This document shows, one piece after another, positions 15,826-26,315 of a stretch of 64,000 nt of DNA. Position numbers and translations under genes: made by a program. The notes below the pieces were generated by a model that was not told the origin of the DNA, ran no database searches, and saw nothing but the letters and a program-made list of their open reading frames with translations. The DNA comes from Pseudonocardia sp. ICBG1293 (lineage in GTDB: Bacteria > Actinomycetota > Actinomycetes > Mycobacteriales > Pseudonocardiaceae): the NCBI RefSeq assembly GCF_020131355.1, contig NZ_JAHLEL010000038.1, forward strand, positions 682,001-746,000, read 5' to 3'. Numbering within the stretch: position 1 is the first letter of the stretch; each line of letters begins with the position of its first letter.

Positions 15826-17430
15826 GCTTGGTTTTTAACCTGTGTGTTGTCGTCGCGCGGTGATGGTGCGGTCGCGTTTGACCGTTTTCCCGACGTCGTG
15901 GCTGGTCGGGGTGTGCCGGTTGCGGGAGCCGGGTGGGCGGCCGGGACCGGGTCGGCTGGGTTTCGGTGCACTGGCCGGGAGGACGGTCCGCGCGCGGATG
16001 TTCCGAAAGGCGCGGCGAACCCGGGCCGGGGTGAGCCGGGTGGGGGCGGCGGGTCGTTCCCAGGGGCGGCGTAGGTCGGCGGCCAGTGGTCGGGCCAGGC
16101 GGAGTTGGGTGTGGGAGGCGATGATCAGCCAGGTCCAGCGGTCGGCGGCTTCGGGGGTGCGCAGCTTCGGGGTTGTCCAGCCGAGGGTCTGCTTGAGCAG
16201 GCGGAATGTGTGCTCGAGATCGAATCTGCGGAGGAACGCCTGCCACCAGCGGTCCACGTCGGCGGCGCTCGCGTCGGTGGCGGAGCTCCATAGCCACACG
16301 GGCTTCGGGTCGCGGTCGCCGGGTAGGTGGTCGACCTGCAGCCGGAGCAGGGTGCCCTCGATGATCGGCAGTTCGCCGGCGTGGTCGATCCAGCACGTGC
16401 GCCGGGTCAGCCGGGGGTGGACCCGGTCCCAGCTGGTCGCGACGGCAGTGCCGTAGCGGGTGGTCTTGGTCGTCGTGGTGTGCACCGGTTCGATCCAGGT
16501 GGCGGGCCGGTTCAAGGCGATCTCCGGGCCGTGCTTGGGTGGGCGCCCGGTCGTGCCGGGCAGCCGTGGCGGCTTGGGCAGGCGCAGGACCCGGTCCGAG
16601 CGCAGTCGTCCGACCAGCTCGACGGGCAGATCGGCCAGTACGTAGGCGAGGCGGGTGATGTCGTATCCGGTGTCGGTGACGATCACGATGTCCGGGTCCC
16701 CGGGGCGCCAGTGCCCGGCGCTGGTCAGTCGCTCGATGACCGCGCGTAGCTGGGTGGCGGTCACCGCGGTGGCGTCGTCGGCCGGGCCGAGTCGAACCGC
16801 GTCCAGGACCGCCGTCCACGACGTCCGGCCCGTCTCCAGGGCGGCGACGAACGAGTATGGCCAGCCCGGGATCAGCTGCGCGTTGCCCTTTCCGCGTCCG
16901 TAGACATGGCAGAACAGCCGCTGATCGCTGGTCGTAGCGTCCGGGCGCAGCCACGGGCTGACATCCACGGCGAGCACGATCCGACCGTCGACGGCACGGG
17001 GCAACGGGAGACCGGCCAGCACCCGGCGCAGCCTCCGGGCGGAGATCCTGCCACAGGCCAACGCGTCGTACATCGCGCCGTGCCCGCGACGGTGCTCAGC
17101 CACCAAGGTCAGCTCCGGTAGCGAGCGAACCGGGCCGTCCGCGCACAACACGGCGTCGGTGAGCTCGAACAGCGCATCCGCTCGCGCAGTCAACGACGCG
17201 TAGAACTCCTGCCGAAACCCGGCAAGATCACCCCGCCCGACCGGAGTGTCACCGAGCACCACTGGCCCGGCAGAAGCCACACTGACCACCACGGCCACCG
17301 CTTTCGTCTTCGATGTTCTGTGGAAGGAACCCGAAGATGATCAAGCGGTGGCCGTACCCATGTCCCGCCGACACGCCGCCCGAACTACATCAACCTCCCA
17401 GCAGCAGCTCCGGAAGGTTAAAGATCAAGC
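15826..17430 (-). mobile_element. 1605-bp insertion sequence
   Basis: Imperfect terminal inverted repeats GCTTGGTTTTTAACC and GCTTGATCTTTAACC, flanked by TAA (15823-15825 and 17431-17433). It holds one long minus-strand transposase gene that fills most of the element. It sits between 980-bp copy A and the MITE with no spacer. Confidence 0.8.
15835..17298 (-). CDS. Putative DDE transposase of the 1605-bp element
   Basis: A 487-residue protein of a transposase-like family common in actinobacteria. Catalytic-type motifs are GRIVLAVDVSPWLRPDA (Asp), DIVIVTDTGYDITRLAYVL (Asp) and RRFDLEHTFRLLKQTLGW (Glu, with the LEHTFRxxKQ context of IS4/IS1380-like enzymes). A basic, Pro/Arg-rich tail follows (PGPGRPPGSRNRHTPTS). 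The frame is intact. The presence of matching terminal repeats around it supports a mobile role. The exact IS family is not certain. Confidence 0.8.
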   Translation of the reverse strand: MAVVVSVASAGPVVLGDTPVGRGDLAGFRQEFYASLTARADALFELTDAVLCADGPVRSLPELTLVAEHRRGHGAMYDALACGRISARRLRRVLAGLPLPRAVDGRIVLAVDVSPWLRPDATTSDQRLFCHVYGRGKGNAQLIPGWPYSFVAALETGRTSWTAVLDAVRLGPADDATAVTATQLRAVIERLTSAGHWRPGDPDIVIVTDTGYDITRLAYVLADLPVELVGRLRSDRVLRLPKPPRLPGTTGRPPKHGPEIALNRPATWIEPVHTTTTKTTRYGTAVATSWDRVHPRLTRRTCWIDHAGELPIIEGTLLRLQVDHLPGDRDPKPVWLWSSATDASAADVDRWWQAFLRRFDLEHTFRLLKQTLGWTTPKLRTPEAADRWTWLIIASHTQLRLARPLAADLRRPWERPAAPTRLTPARVRRAFRNIRARTVLPASAPKPSRPGPGRPPGSRNRHTPTSHDVGKTVKRDRTITARRQHTG

Positions 17431-17433
17431 TAA

Positions 17434-17554
17434 GAGGTCGTTTCAGAACGACTTGTCGAGTTTCCATTGACCCCTCGACGACAGATCAAACGGCAGGTCA
17501 GATAGCCGCTTGTCGTCTACAACAGACACGTCGACCTCGTTCTGAAATGACCTC
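17434..17554 (-). repeat. 121-bp MITE, copy 2
   Basis: Identical over 121 bp, in inverted orientation, to the element at 6594-6714. Flanked by TAA on both sides (17431-17433, 17555-17557), which are also the flanks of the neighbouring elements. Confidence 0.9.
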
Positions 17555-17557
17555 TAA

Positions 17558-18537
17558 GAGGTCGCGCGGATTGGTCACAGCTTGGCCGCGGTCGAGTGTC
17601 TGGGGGCGAGGGCGGGTACGGGCCTGCCGATCATGAAGTTATCTACGCTTCGTGATCGTCTGGAGGCCGCGTGCCCACCCTGCCATCATGGCTGACCGAG
17701 CCGTTGTGGGACCAGTTCACCGCGCTGCTGCCTCATCGAGACGAGTTCGATCCCACCCATCCGCTGGGCTGCCATCGCCGCCGGATCGCGGATCGGATCG
17801 TGTTCGACAAGCTCCTGCAGGTACTGCGGTTCGGCTGCTCGTATGAGGGCATCGCTGACAGCACCTGCTCGGCGACCACCATCCGCGATCGTCGTGACGA
17901 GTGGATCAGGCTCGGGGTCTTCGCCCAGCTGCGTCGGATCGTCCTGGACGCCTACGACCGCATCGTCGGTCTGCTGCTGCACGACATCGCCGTCGATGGC
18001 GCCATCACCAAGGCCCCCGGCGGCGGCGAGGTCGCCGGTCCGTCGCCGGTGGACCGGCGCAAACAGGGTATGAAACGTTCGGTGCTCGTCGAGGGATACG
18101 GCATCCCGCTGGGCCGAGTCCTGGCCGGAGCCAACCGGCACGACTCCCCGCTACTGGGCCCCACCCTCGACCGCCTCGATGCTCTCGGCCCGCTGCCCGA
18201 CGACATCACCGTGCACCTCGACGCCGGCTATGACTCCGGCAAGACCCGCGACACGCTGGCCGAACGAGGCCTGCACGGCGAGATCGCGCACAAGGGTGAG
18301 AAAGCGCCGATCCAGGCCACCCGCCGCTGGCACGTCGAGCGGACCAACGCTTGGCACAACAGCTTCAACCGGCTGCAGCGCTGCTACGAACGACGAGAAA
18401 TCGTCGTCGACGCGTTCTTCGACCTCGCCGACACGATCGTCACACTCCGTAGCTTGATTCGGCAGGCCTGGACCACACACCGCTGGAACGCCCGACCTGC
18501 ACGACGTCCATGATCACCAACCAATCCGCGCGACCTC
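17558..18537 (+). mobile_element. 980-bp IS5-family element, copy B
   Basis: A direct, identical repeat of 14843-15822 with the same GAGGTCGCGCGGATTGGT ends. TAA on both sides (17555-17557, 18538-18540). Its right TAA rejoins the host element's reading frame. Confidence 0.9.
17671..18513 (+). CDS. IS5-family transposase of the 980-bp element, copy B
   Basis: Identical to the product of copy A: 280 residues, GTG start, catalytic Asp in DIAVDGAITK and VHLDAGYDSG, catalytic Glu in WHVERTNAWH. No sign of decay. As a direct repeat with copy A it could excise the 2.7 kb carrying the 1605-bp IS and the MITE by homologous recombination. Confidence 0.92.
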   Translation: MPTLPSWLTEPLWDQFTALLPHRDEFDPTHPLGCHRRRIADRIVFDKLLQVLRFGCSYEGIADSTCSATTIRDRRDEWIRLGVFAQLRRIVLDAYDRIVGLLLHDIAVDGAITKAPGGGEVAGPSPVDRRKQGMKRSVLVEGYGIPLGRVLAGANRHDSPLLGPTLDRLDALGPLPDDITVHLDAGYDSGKTRDTLAERGLHGEIAHKGEKAPIQATRRWHVERTNAWHNSFNRLQRCYERREIVVDAFFDLADTIVTLRSLIRQAWTTHRWNARPARRP

Positions 18538-18834
18538 TAAGGCCTACTCCTCACGCGCCATCCGCGCCCACCTGCGCGGACGACGGATCGTCGCGGTCAT
18601 CCCGGAGCCGGCTGACCAGCAGGGACACCGGAAACGACGCGGCACACGCGGCGGTCGACCACCGGCGTTCGACCGGGTCGACTACCGCGGCCGCAACGTC
18701 GTCGAACGCGGGTTCTGCGAGGTCAAGCAGTGGCGCGGCCTCGCGACCCGCTACGACAAACTCGCCCTGACCTACCGCGGCGGAGTTGCACTGAAGGCCA
18801 TCGTCACCTGGTTGCGCACTTTAGGAGACACACC

Positions 18835-18838
<4 letters not shown>
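18538..18838 (+). pseudogene. IS5-family transposase, 3' part of the split gene
   Basis: The reading frame resumes right after the TAA as the completion of codons DKAYSSRAIRAHLRGRRI, then IPEPADQQGHRKRRGTRGG, VVERGFCEVKQWRGLATRYDK (catalytic Glu in NVVERGFCEVKQWRGLATRY) and TWLRTLGDTP before a TAG stop in the terminal CTAG. Joining it to the fragment ending at 14842 restores a normal transposase apart from the internal frameshift. Only the inserted elements separate the halves. Confidence 0.85.
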
Positions 18839-20898
<2,060 letters not shown>

Positions 20899-20914
20899 TG
20901 TCACCCGTCGTCGA

Positions 20915-21205
20915 TCAGCCCCGCCGACCCGCCAGCACCCGGGCGGCCCCGCAGGCCACCCCGGTGACGGCGAGCAGCCCCAGCAGTACCGCCCAGCCCG
21001 CCCCGACCGAGCCGCCGGCCAGCACGACGCCGAGCGACCCCAGCCACGCCAGCGGCACCAGCCACGCCAGCGGCACCAGCAGCCACAGCGCCAGACCGTG
21101 CAGGACCTTCGGGATCTCCCCGACGCCGGCCGCGACCACGATCCACACCACCCCGGCGAGCAGCCCGCCGACCAGCAGCAGGGTGCCGACTCCCTCCCAG
21201 ACCAT
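20915..21205 (-). CDS. Small integral membrane protein
   Basis: A 96-residue hydrophobic protein with about three transmembrane helices (VGTLLLVGGLLAGVVWIVV; LALWLLVPLAWLVPLAWLG; AVLLGLLAVTGVACGAARVL) and a basic C-terminus. The middle helix contains an exact in-frame duplication VPLAWL-VPLAWL, encoded by an 18-bp tandem repeat at 21041-21076. It lies 15 bp after the esterase gene and 16 bp before nadE, so it is probably cotranscribed. Function unknown. Confidence 0.65.
   Translation of the reverse strand: MVWEGVGTLLLVGGLLAGVVWIVVAAGVGEIPKVLHGLALWLLVPLAWLVPLAWLGSLGVVLAGGSVGAGWAVLLGLLAVTGVACGAARVLAGRRG
21041..21076 (-). repeat. Two tandem 18-bp repeats inside the small membrane gene
   Basis: The unit CAGCCACGCCAGCGGCAC occurs twice in a row with no mismatch and adds six residues (VPLAWL) to a transmembrane helix. 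It is a slippage-type duplication. Confidence 0.8.
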
Positions 21206-21220
21206 CTCCTCGTCTCCTCC

Positions 21221-22411
21221 CTACGGGTCCGGCACCGGCAGCACCCGCTGCGGCACCCCGGGCCCGTCGTCGACCGTGACACCGGCCGGTGCCGCGGAGG
21301 GCACCAGCGGGCCCGGCAGGTGTGCCCCCAACCAGTCCACCAGGTCCGGGAGCTGCGCGCGGACGGCGTTCTGGTTGTGCCCCCCGCCCGGGTACACCCG
21401 GGTGTCGACGGTCACCGGCGGTGTCGCCGCGGCCCGGATCCGGTCCGCGGCGGCCCGCTCGTCGGGCTCGTCGGTGCCCGCGGTGACCAGCATCGCCAGC
21501 GGGGCGGGCCGCCCCCGCAGCAGCGCGACGACGTCGTTGGCGGCGGCCAGGTCGGGCCGTCCGGCGAACAGCTCGCCGGTGACGACGTCGTCGGGGGTGC
21601 GGTCGTAGCCGCTCTGGCTGACCGCCAGCGCGTAGGTCCGGGGGTGACGCAGCGCCAGGTTCATCGCGCAGTACCCGCCCGAGGACCAGCCGGCCAGCGC
21701 CCAGGCGCCGCGGTCGGTGCGCACCCGGAGGTGCTGCATCGTCCAGCCGACCAGGTCGGTGGTCAGGTAGGTGTCGTCGTGCGCGCCGTGCTGGGCGTCG
21801 ACGCACTCCTGGTCGTGCCCGAACCGGGGCTCGCCGTTGATGTCGGGGATCACCACGACCACCGGCGGGACGCGGTGCGCGGCGATCGCGGCGTCGAGCA
21901 CGTCGGGCACCCTGAACAGGGCGGCGACCTCACGGGGCTCGCCGGGGAACCCGGGGAGCCACTCGACGACGGGGAACCGGTACCCCGGGTGCTCGGTGTA
22001 GCCGGGCGGGAGGTGGACGTCGGCGTCGCGGTCGATCCCCGAGGCGGCCCCGTGCAGCGTCATGTGCAGCGTGGTGCCCAGGCCGTGGGCGGAGCGGGCC
22101 GCGACCAGCGGCATGACCGCGTCCAGCCCGGCGCCGTCGGGGCCGATGTCGGCGGCGGTGCCCTCGCCCGGGTCCGGGGACGACCCGATCAGCGAGCCGA
22201 CGGTCGGGAAGAACCCGCCGAGCAGGTTCGCCCCCGCCCCGCAGGCCGCGAGCACGACGACGGCGGAGGCGACCGCCAACAGCGACCGCCCGGTCCGGCG
22301 CACCCGGTGCCACGCGCCCCCGGTGCCGACGAGCAGCACCAGCGCCGTCGCCGCGAGCACCACCGGTGCGGCCGCGACGTCGAGCCGCAGCTCCGAGGCG
22401 TGGATCATCAC
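21221..22411 (-). CDS. Membrane-anchored alpha/beta hydrolase (esterase D-like)
   Basis: A 396-residue protein. Two N-terminal hydrophobic helices (PVVLAATALVLLVGTGGAW; SLLAVASAVVVLAACGAG) should place the catalytic domain outside the membrane. The domain is of the putative-esterase (PF00756-like) type: ADVHLPPGYTEHPGYRFPVV, the nucleophile elbow ALAGWSSGGYCAMNLAL (Ser in GWSSGG), LVTAGTDEPDE and a late GGGHNQNAVRAQLP with the likely His. It sits 10 bp after an aminoacyl-phosphatidylglycerol-synthase-like gene. In other bacteria hydrolases next to such synthases remove the amino acid from the lipid, so that role is plausible but inferred. Confidence 0.85.
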   Translation of the reverse strand: MMIHASELRLDVAAAPVVLAATALVLLVGTGGAWHRVRRTGRSLLAVASAVVVLAACGAGANLLGGFFPTVGSLIGSSPDPGEGTAADIGPDGAGLDAVMPLVAARSAHGLGTTLHMTLHGAASGIDRDADVHLPPGYTEHPGYRFPVVEWLPGFPGEPREVAALFRVPDVLDAAIAAHRVPPVVVVIPDINGEPRFGHDQECVDAQHGAHDDTYLTTDLVGWTMQHLRVRTDRGAWALAGWSSGGYCAMNLALRHPRTYALAVSQSGYDRTPDDVVTGELFAGRPDLAAANDVVALLRGRPAPLAMLVTAGTDEPDERAAADRIRAAATPPVTVDTRVYPGGGHNQNAVRAQLPDLVDWLGAHLPGPLVPSAAPAGVTVDDGPGVPQRVLPVPDP

Positions 22412-22421
22412 GCGGCCCCGT

Positions 22422-24227
22422 TCACCGGCGCAGCAACCGCAGCAGAGCGGGCGGACGGCCGCCGAATCCCTCGGCCTCCAGCACGACGAACAGGATCCGC
22501 GGCAGGTCGCGCACGGCGGGGAACAGCACGTAGCGCGGGTACCAGGCCGGGCGGAACTTGGCGTTGAACCGGTACAGCGAGTCGATCTGCCACCAGCGCG
22601 ACGCGATCCGCAGCACCCGTGCCCAGCCGCGGGCGACCGGGCCCGCCCCGATCCGCTCGCCGCGCTCCAGGGCGGACCGGAACATCGCGAAGTTCAGCGA
22701 CACCCGCGTCACCCCGTGCTCCTTCGCGGCCGCCATGAGCTCGGCGATCATGAGTTCGTTGACACCGTTGTCGGCGTCGGGGTCGCGCACCATCAGGTCC
22801 AGCGACAGCCCGTCCCGGCCCCACGGCACGAGCTGGAGCATCCCGGTCGGCTCGCCCTCGCGCAGCGCGGTGACGATCACCGCGTCCGGGTCGGACGGGT
22901 CCGCCACCCGTGAGGACGCCATCGAGAAGCCGCGCTCGGACTCGTCGCCGCGCCAGCGGTGCGCCCGCTCGGCGACGCGCATCCGCCCGGTCTCGTCGAA
23001 CTCGCGCAGCCGTGCCACCTCGACGGTGTGCCCGCTGCGCTGCATCCGGTTCACCGTCTGGCGCACCCCGCGCATCGGGCGCCCGTCCAGGCTGAACGAC
23101 GCGGTCTCCAGCACGGCCTCGTCGCCGAGCTCCAGGGCGTCCAGCCCGGCCTTGGCCCAGGCGGTCGCGCCACGCTCGGAGCAGCCCAGGACCGCGGGGG
23201 ACCAGCCGTAGCGGGTGCAGGTGGCGAGGAACGCCTCGATCACACCGGGCCAGGCCCCCACGTCGCCGACCGGGTCGCCGGAGGCCAGCGCGACCCCGGC
23301 CAGCACCCGGTAGGAGACCGCCGACTTCCCACCGTGGGCGAAGACCGCGGCCTTGTCCCGGCGCAGCGCGAAGTAGCCCAGCGAGTCCCCGTCGCGCCGG
23401 TCGAGAAGGGCACGCAGGCGCTGCTCGTCATCGGGCTCCAGCGCCGGGCGCGGCTCCGGCGAGCGCAGCAGGTGGTACCCGGCGACGACGAGCGCGACCA
23501 CCCCGAAGGTCAGCCCGATCGCCGAGGTCAGGTCGTCGAGCCAGACGGCGCGCTGTTCGAACTCTACCGGGCCGGTCACCCCGATCAGCGACAGGGCCGC
23601 GTGCGCGGCCTGCGCCGCGACCGACGGGTCCCCGACGAGCCGGCGCGGGTTGAGCGCCAGCAGCACCCACACGATGAGGAACCCGGACAGCCCGAACTGC
23701 AGCAGCGAGCGGACCGACCGGCCGAGCCCGCCCGGGTCCTGCCGGGCCACGAAGTAGCGCCGCGTCGCGACCAGCGCCGCCAGCAGCGCGACGACCAGCA
23801 CCGCCGGCCCGATGCCACGCCGCTGGTCCAGCACGTGCAGCAGGTTGACCACGACCAGGAACGTCGTCGTCGCGGTCGCGACCCACCAGGCCCGCTGCTT
23901 GCGCCGGCGCAGCCCGGTGGCCAGCAGCAGCCCGACCCCGGCGAGCGCCGTCACGACCAGCGACGCCAGCCCGAGGCCCGCGGGCAGGCCCAGCGTGCTG
24001 CGCAGCTCGCTGCCGAGGACCCGGCGGGGTGCGGGCAGGACCGCCGCGACCACGGTGAGGGCGCCGACGATGCGGGCGGCCCACACCACCGCACGGACGA
24101 CGGCGGCCTCGGACAGTCTGCGCCGGCGCGCCTCGGGGTCCGGCGCCGGAGCGGCGCCGCGGGTGCGGACGTCCCCCTGCCCGTCCCCGGTGGTCCCCGG
24201 TCGGCCGGAGCCCTCAGAGCCCGTCAC
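22422..24227 (-). CDS. Aminoacyl-phosphatidylglycerol synthase-like protein (MprF/LPG synthase type)
   Basis: A 601-residue protein with an N-terminal membrane half of about six helices (residues 45-270; for example GLASLVVTALAGVGLLLATG, FLVVVNLLHVLDQRRGIG) and a C-terminal cytoplasmic GNAT-like DUF2156 domain. That domain has FAHGGKSAVSYRVLAGVALASGDPVGD (in part GKSAVSYRVLAGVALASGDP), YGWSPAVLGCSERGA, GRPMRGVRQTVNRMQRSG, DLMVRDPDADNGVNELMIAE and KFRPAWYPRYVLFPAVRDLP. The family transfers Lys or Ala from tRNA to membrane lipid, lowering negative charge and raising resistance to cationic peptides. GTG start at 24227 with AGGAGG seven bases upstream; it overlaps the preceding stop (GTGA). It is flanked by two hydrolase paralogs in one operon. 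Confidence 0.88.
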   Translation of the reverse strand: MTGSEGSGRPGTTGDGQGDVRTRGAAPAPDPEARRRRLSEAAVVRAVVWAARIVGALTVVAAVLPAPRRVLGSELRSTLGLPAGLGLASLVVTALAGVGLLLATGLRRRKQRAWWVATATTTFLVVVNLLHVLDQRRGIGPAVLVVALLAALVATRRYFVARQDPGGLGRSVRSLLQFGLSGFLIVWVLLALNPRRLVGDPSVAAQAAHAALSLIGVTGPVEFEQRAVWLDDLTSAIGLTFGVVALVVAGYHLLRSPEPRPALEPDDEQRLRALLDRRDGDSLGYFALRRDKAAVFAHGGKSAVSYRVLAGVALASGDPVGDVGAWPGVIEAFLATCTRYGWSPAVLGCSERGATAWAKAGLDALELGDEAVLETASFSLDGRPMRGVRQTVNRMQRSGHTVEVARLREFDETGRMRVAERAHRWRGDESERGFSMASSRVADPSDPDAVIVTALREGEPTGMLQLVPWGRDGLSLDLMVRDPDADNGVNELMIAELMAAAKEHGVTRVSLNFAMFRSALERGERIGAGPVARGWARVLRIASRWWQIDSLYRFNAKFRPAWYPRYVLFPAVRDLPRILFVVLEAEGFGGRPPALLRLLRR

Positions 24228-25240
24228 GCGTTCCCCTCCTGTCCGTCGTCCCCGGCGGCGGGCCGGTCGGCGACGCCCTGGCGGGCCACCGCATCCGGCA
24301 GCCGGGCGCCGAGTGAGTCCAGCTCGGCGGCGACGACGTCGGCCACCGGGGTGCCCGGCGCCGCGGTCACCGTCCCCCACGCCGGCGCCGGGCCCGGTGA
24401 CGGCGCGCCCGGCACCGGGTCATCCTGCGTCGCCGCGGTGCGCAGGACGACCAGGTCCAACGGATCGGGCGAACCGGACGTCGCGTCCGGGCAGTCGGCA
24501 CCGCCGGGGGGCCCGGCCGCCGTCGCGACGTCGGCGCGTTCGGCGAGTGCCCGCTCGAGGGGGCAGCCGGGTCCCCCGGGCGGTCCGGCGAGGGCCCACG
24601 CGGCCCGGTCGGCCCGCAGCACCGGCGAGCCCGCCCCGGCCGCGGCGGTCCGCAGCCGGGCCACCGGTACCCGGTCGGTCCGCAGCACCACCACGGCGGG
24701 CATCCGGCCGGCGTCGACGGCGGCGTCGACGGCGGCGGAGACGTCGCCGGGCCCGGTCCACACCAGGACGGGGTGGGCGAGGTGGTCGTCGTAACCGGGC
24801 GGGAGGTGCACGGGCACGTCCACACCGTCGACGGTCAGCAGGGTGTCCCGGCCGGGGCCGGTGACCGGCGGGGCGGGTGGCGCGGGCCGGTCGCCGCGGT
24901 CCGGCCCGGCGGCCAGCGAGGCGGGCGTCGGGTAGAAGCCGAACCAGGCGTTCGTCCCGACCGCGGCGGCGAGCACGACGAGTGCGACGACACCCGGCAA
25001 CGCGGCCGCCCGCACGACGGGCCGCCACCGCGCCCAGCCTCGCAGCAGCACGACGAGGGTGAGCGCGGCCGTGCCGGCGACGGCCGTGACGGTGACGGCC
25101 GACCCGAGCGGGAGCAGTGCGGTCCCGGCGAGCACACCACCACGATTCCACGCCCGTCCCGGGGCCCCGGCGCCGGGATGATCCGTCCCCGGTCGTCGGG
25201 AACGTCCCGGATGGGGTCCAGGACTGGCTGTCCCAAACAT
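24224..25240 (-). CDS. Membrane protein, degenerate paralog of the neighbouring esterase
   Basis: A protein of about 338 residues with two N-terminal helices (LAGTALLPLGSAVTVTAVAG; GVVALVVLAAAVGTNAWFGF) and a C-terminal domain that follows the esterase at 21221-22411 step by step: FGFYPTPASL for GGFFPTVGSL, VPVHLPPGYDDHLAHPVLVW for ADVHLPPGYTEHPGYRFPVV, RADRAAWALAGPPGG for RTDRGAWALAGWSSGG. The nucleophile serine motif is replaced by GPPGG, so hydrolase activity is unlikely. The start is uncertain: ATG at 25240 or GTG at 25135. It overlaps the synthase gene by GTGA. It is probably a regulatory or structural partner, or a decaying duplicate. Confidence 0.7.
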   Translation of the reverse strand: MFGTASPGPHPGRSRRPGTDHPGAGAPGRAWNRGGVLAGTALLPLGSAVTVTAVAGTAALTLVVLLRGWARWRPVVRAAALPGVVALVVLAAAVGTNAWFGFYPTPASLAAGPDRGDRPAPPAPPVTGPGRDTLLTVDGVDVPVHLPPGYDDHLAHPVLVWTGPGDVSAAVDAAVDAGRMPAVVVLRTDRVPVARLRTAAAGAGSPVLRADRAAWALAGPPGGPGCPLERALAERADVATAAGPPGGADCPDATSGSPDPLDLVVLRTAATQDDPVPGAPSPGPAPAWGTVTAAPGTPVADVVAAELDSLGARLPDAVARQGVADRPAAGDDGQEGNA

Positions 25241-25432
25241 GCCGTCCGGGGTCGCCCGCGGCGGGAACGCGCTACACCCAGCGTTGTCGCACAGGCGATC
25301 CGGTGGGGCCGAGTGGATGACGACGGTCACACGGACGACGGGGAACGGCGGTCCCGCCGCATGCCGGGGCGGTTCCGCGCCGACCCCTTCGTTGTTCGAC
25401 AGCATTCCCACCGAGCCACGGAGGCCAGCAGC

Positions 25433-26236
25433 ATGATCACGAAGGACATGACCCGGGAGCTCATCGGTCGGCAGGTCGTCGACAACCACGGCGAGAAGGT
25501 CGGCAAGATCGGCCAGATCTACCTCGACGAGCGCAGCGGTGACCCGACCTGGGCCACGGTCAACACCGGGCTGTTCGGCACCAAGGAGAGCTTCGTGCCG
25601 CTGCAGAACGCCGACGTGCACGAGAGCGACGTGGCCCTGGGTGTGGAGAAGAAGGCCGTGAAGGACTGCCCGCACGTGGGTCGCTCCGACGAGCGTCTGA
25701 CCGGGTCGGAGGAGGACGAGCTCTACCGGCACTACGGCATCGGCACCGGCACCGGCACCGGTCGGACCGACGCGCGGCACGCCACCGGCGAGCGCACCGA
25801 CCGCGACCGCACCGACCGCGACCGCGCCGCCCGCTCCGACCGCTCCGGCGACGACGCGATGGTCCGGCACGAGGAGAACCTGCGCGTCGGCACCGAGACC
25901 GAGGAGACCGGCCGCGTCGCGCTGCGCAAGTACGTCGTGACCGAGGACCAGACCGTCACCGTCCCGGTGTCGCACGAGGAGGTCCGCCTCGAGCGCGAGC
26001 CGATCGACGGCACCGAGGCGACGGCGCGTCCGGGCGCCATGGGCGAGGCCGAGCACGAGGTCACCCTGCACCGCGAGCGCCCGGTCGTCGACAAGACCAC
26101 CGAGGCCGTGGAGAAGGTGCGCCTGGGCACCCGCACCGTCACCGAGGACGAGAAGGTCTCCGACACCGTCCGCAAGGAGCGCATCGAGGTCGACGACCCG
26201 CAGCACGCGCTGCCCCGCGACGAGCGCCGCAGCTGA
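25433..26236 (+). CDS. PRC-barrel and YsnF/AvaK (DUF2382) domain protein
   Basis: A 267-residue protein. The N-terminal PRC-barrel domain (LIGRQVVDNHGEKVGKIGQI, then YLDERSGDPTWATVNTGLFG) covers residues 1-110. A charged linker with Thr-Asp-Arg repeats (RTDRDRTDRDR) follows. The C-terminal DUF2382 domain (VRHEENLRVGTETEETGRVA, LRKYVVTEDQTVTVPVSHEE, VTLHRERPVVDKTTEAVEKV) holds the rest. Related proteins are often stress induced; the molecular function is not known. ATG start with GGAGG seven bases upstream. It is divergent from the membrane cluster across about 190 bp. Confidence 0.88.
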   Translation: MITKDMTRELIGRQVVDNHGEKVGKIGQIYLDERSGDPTWATVNTGLFGTKESFVPLQNADVHESDVALGVEKKAVKDCPHVGRSDERLTGSEEDELYRHYGIGTGTGTGRTDARHATGERTDRDRTDRDRAARSDRSGDDAMVRHEENLRVGTETEETGRVALRKYVVTEDQTVTVPVSHEEVRLEREPIDGTEATARPGAMGEAEHEVTLHRERPVVDKTTEAVEKVRLGTRTVTEDEKVSDTVRKERIEVDDPQHALPRDERRS

Positions 26237-26315
26237 GCGACGCCCCGCGCCACCGGCGCGTCACCGGAGCCCGCACCTCGGACCCGGTGACGCGCCGGTC
26301 CCATGTCCGGACCGG

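Noticed and set aside
22959..24794. Plus-strand open frame of 611 codons opposite the lipid synthase gene
   Set aside because: No domain similarity; the minus-strand genes there have clear family motifs, ribosome-binding sites and GTGA overlap.
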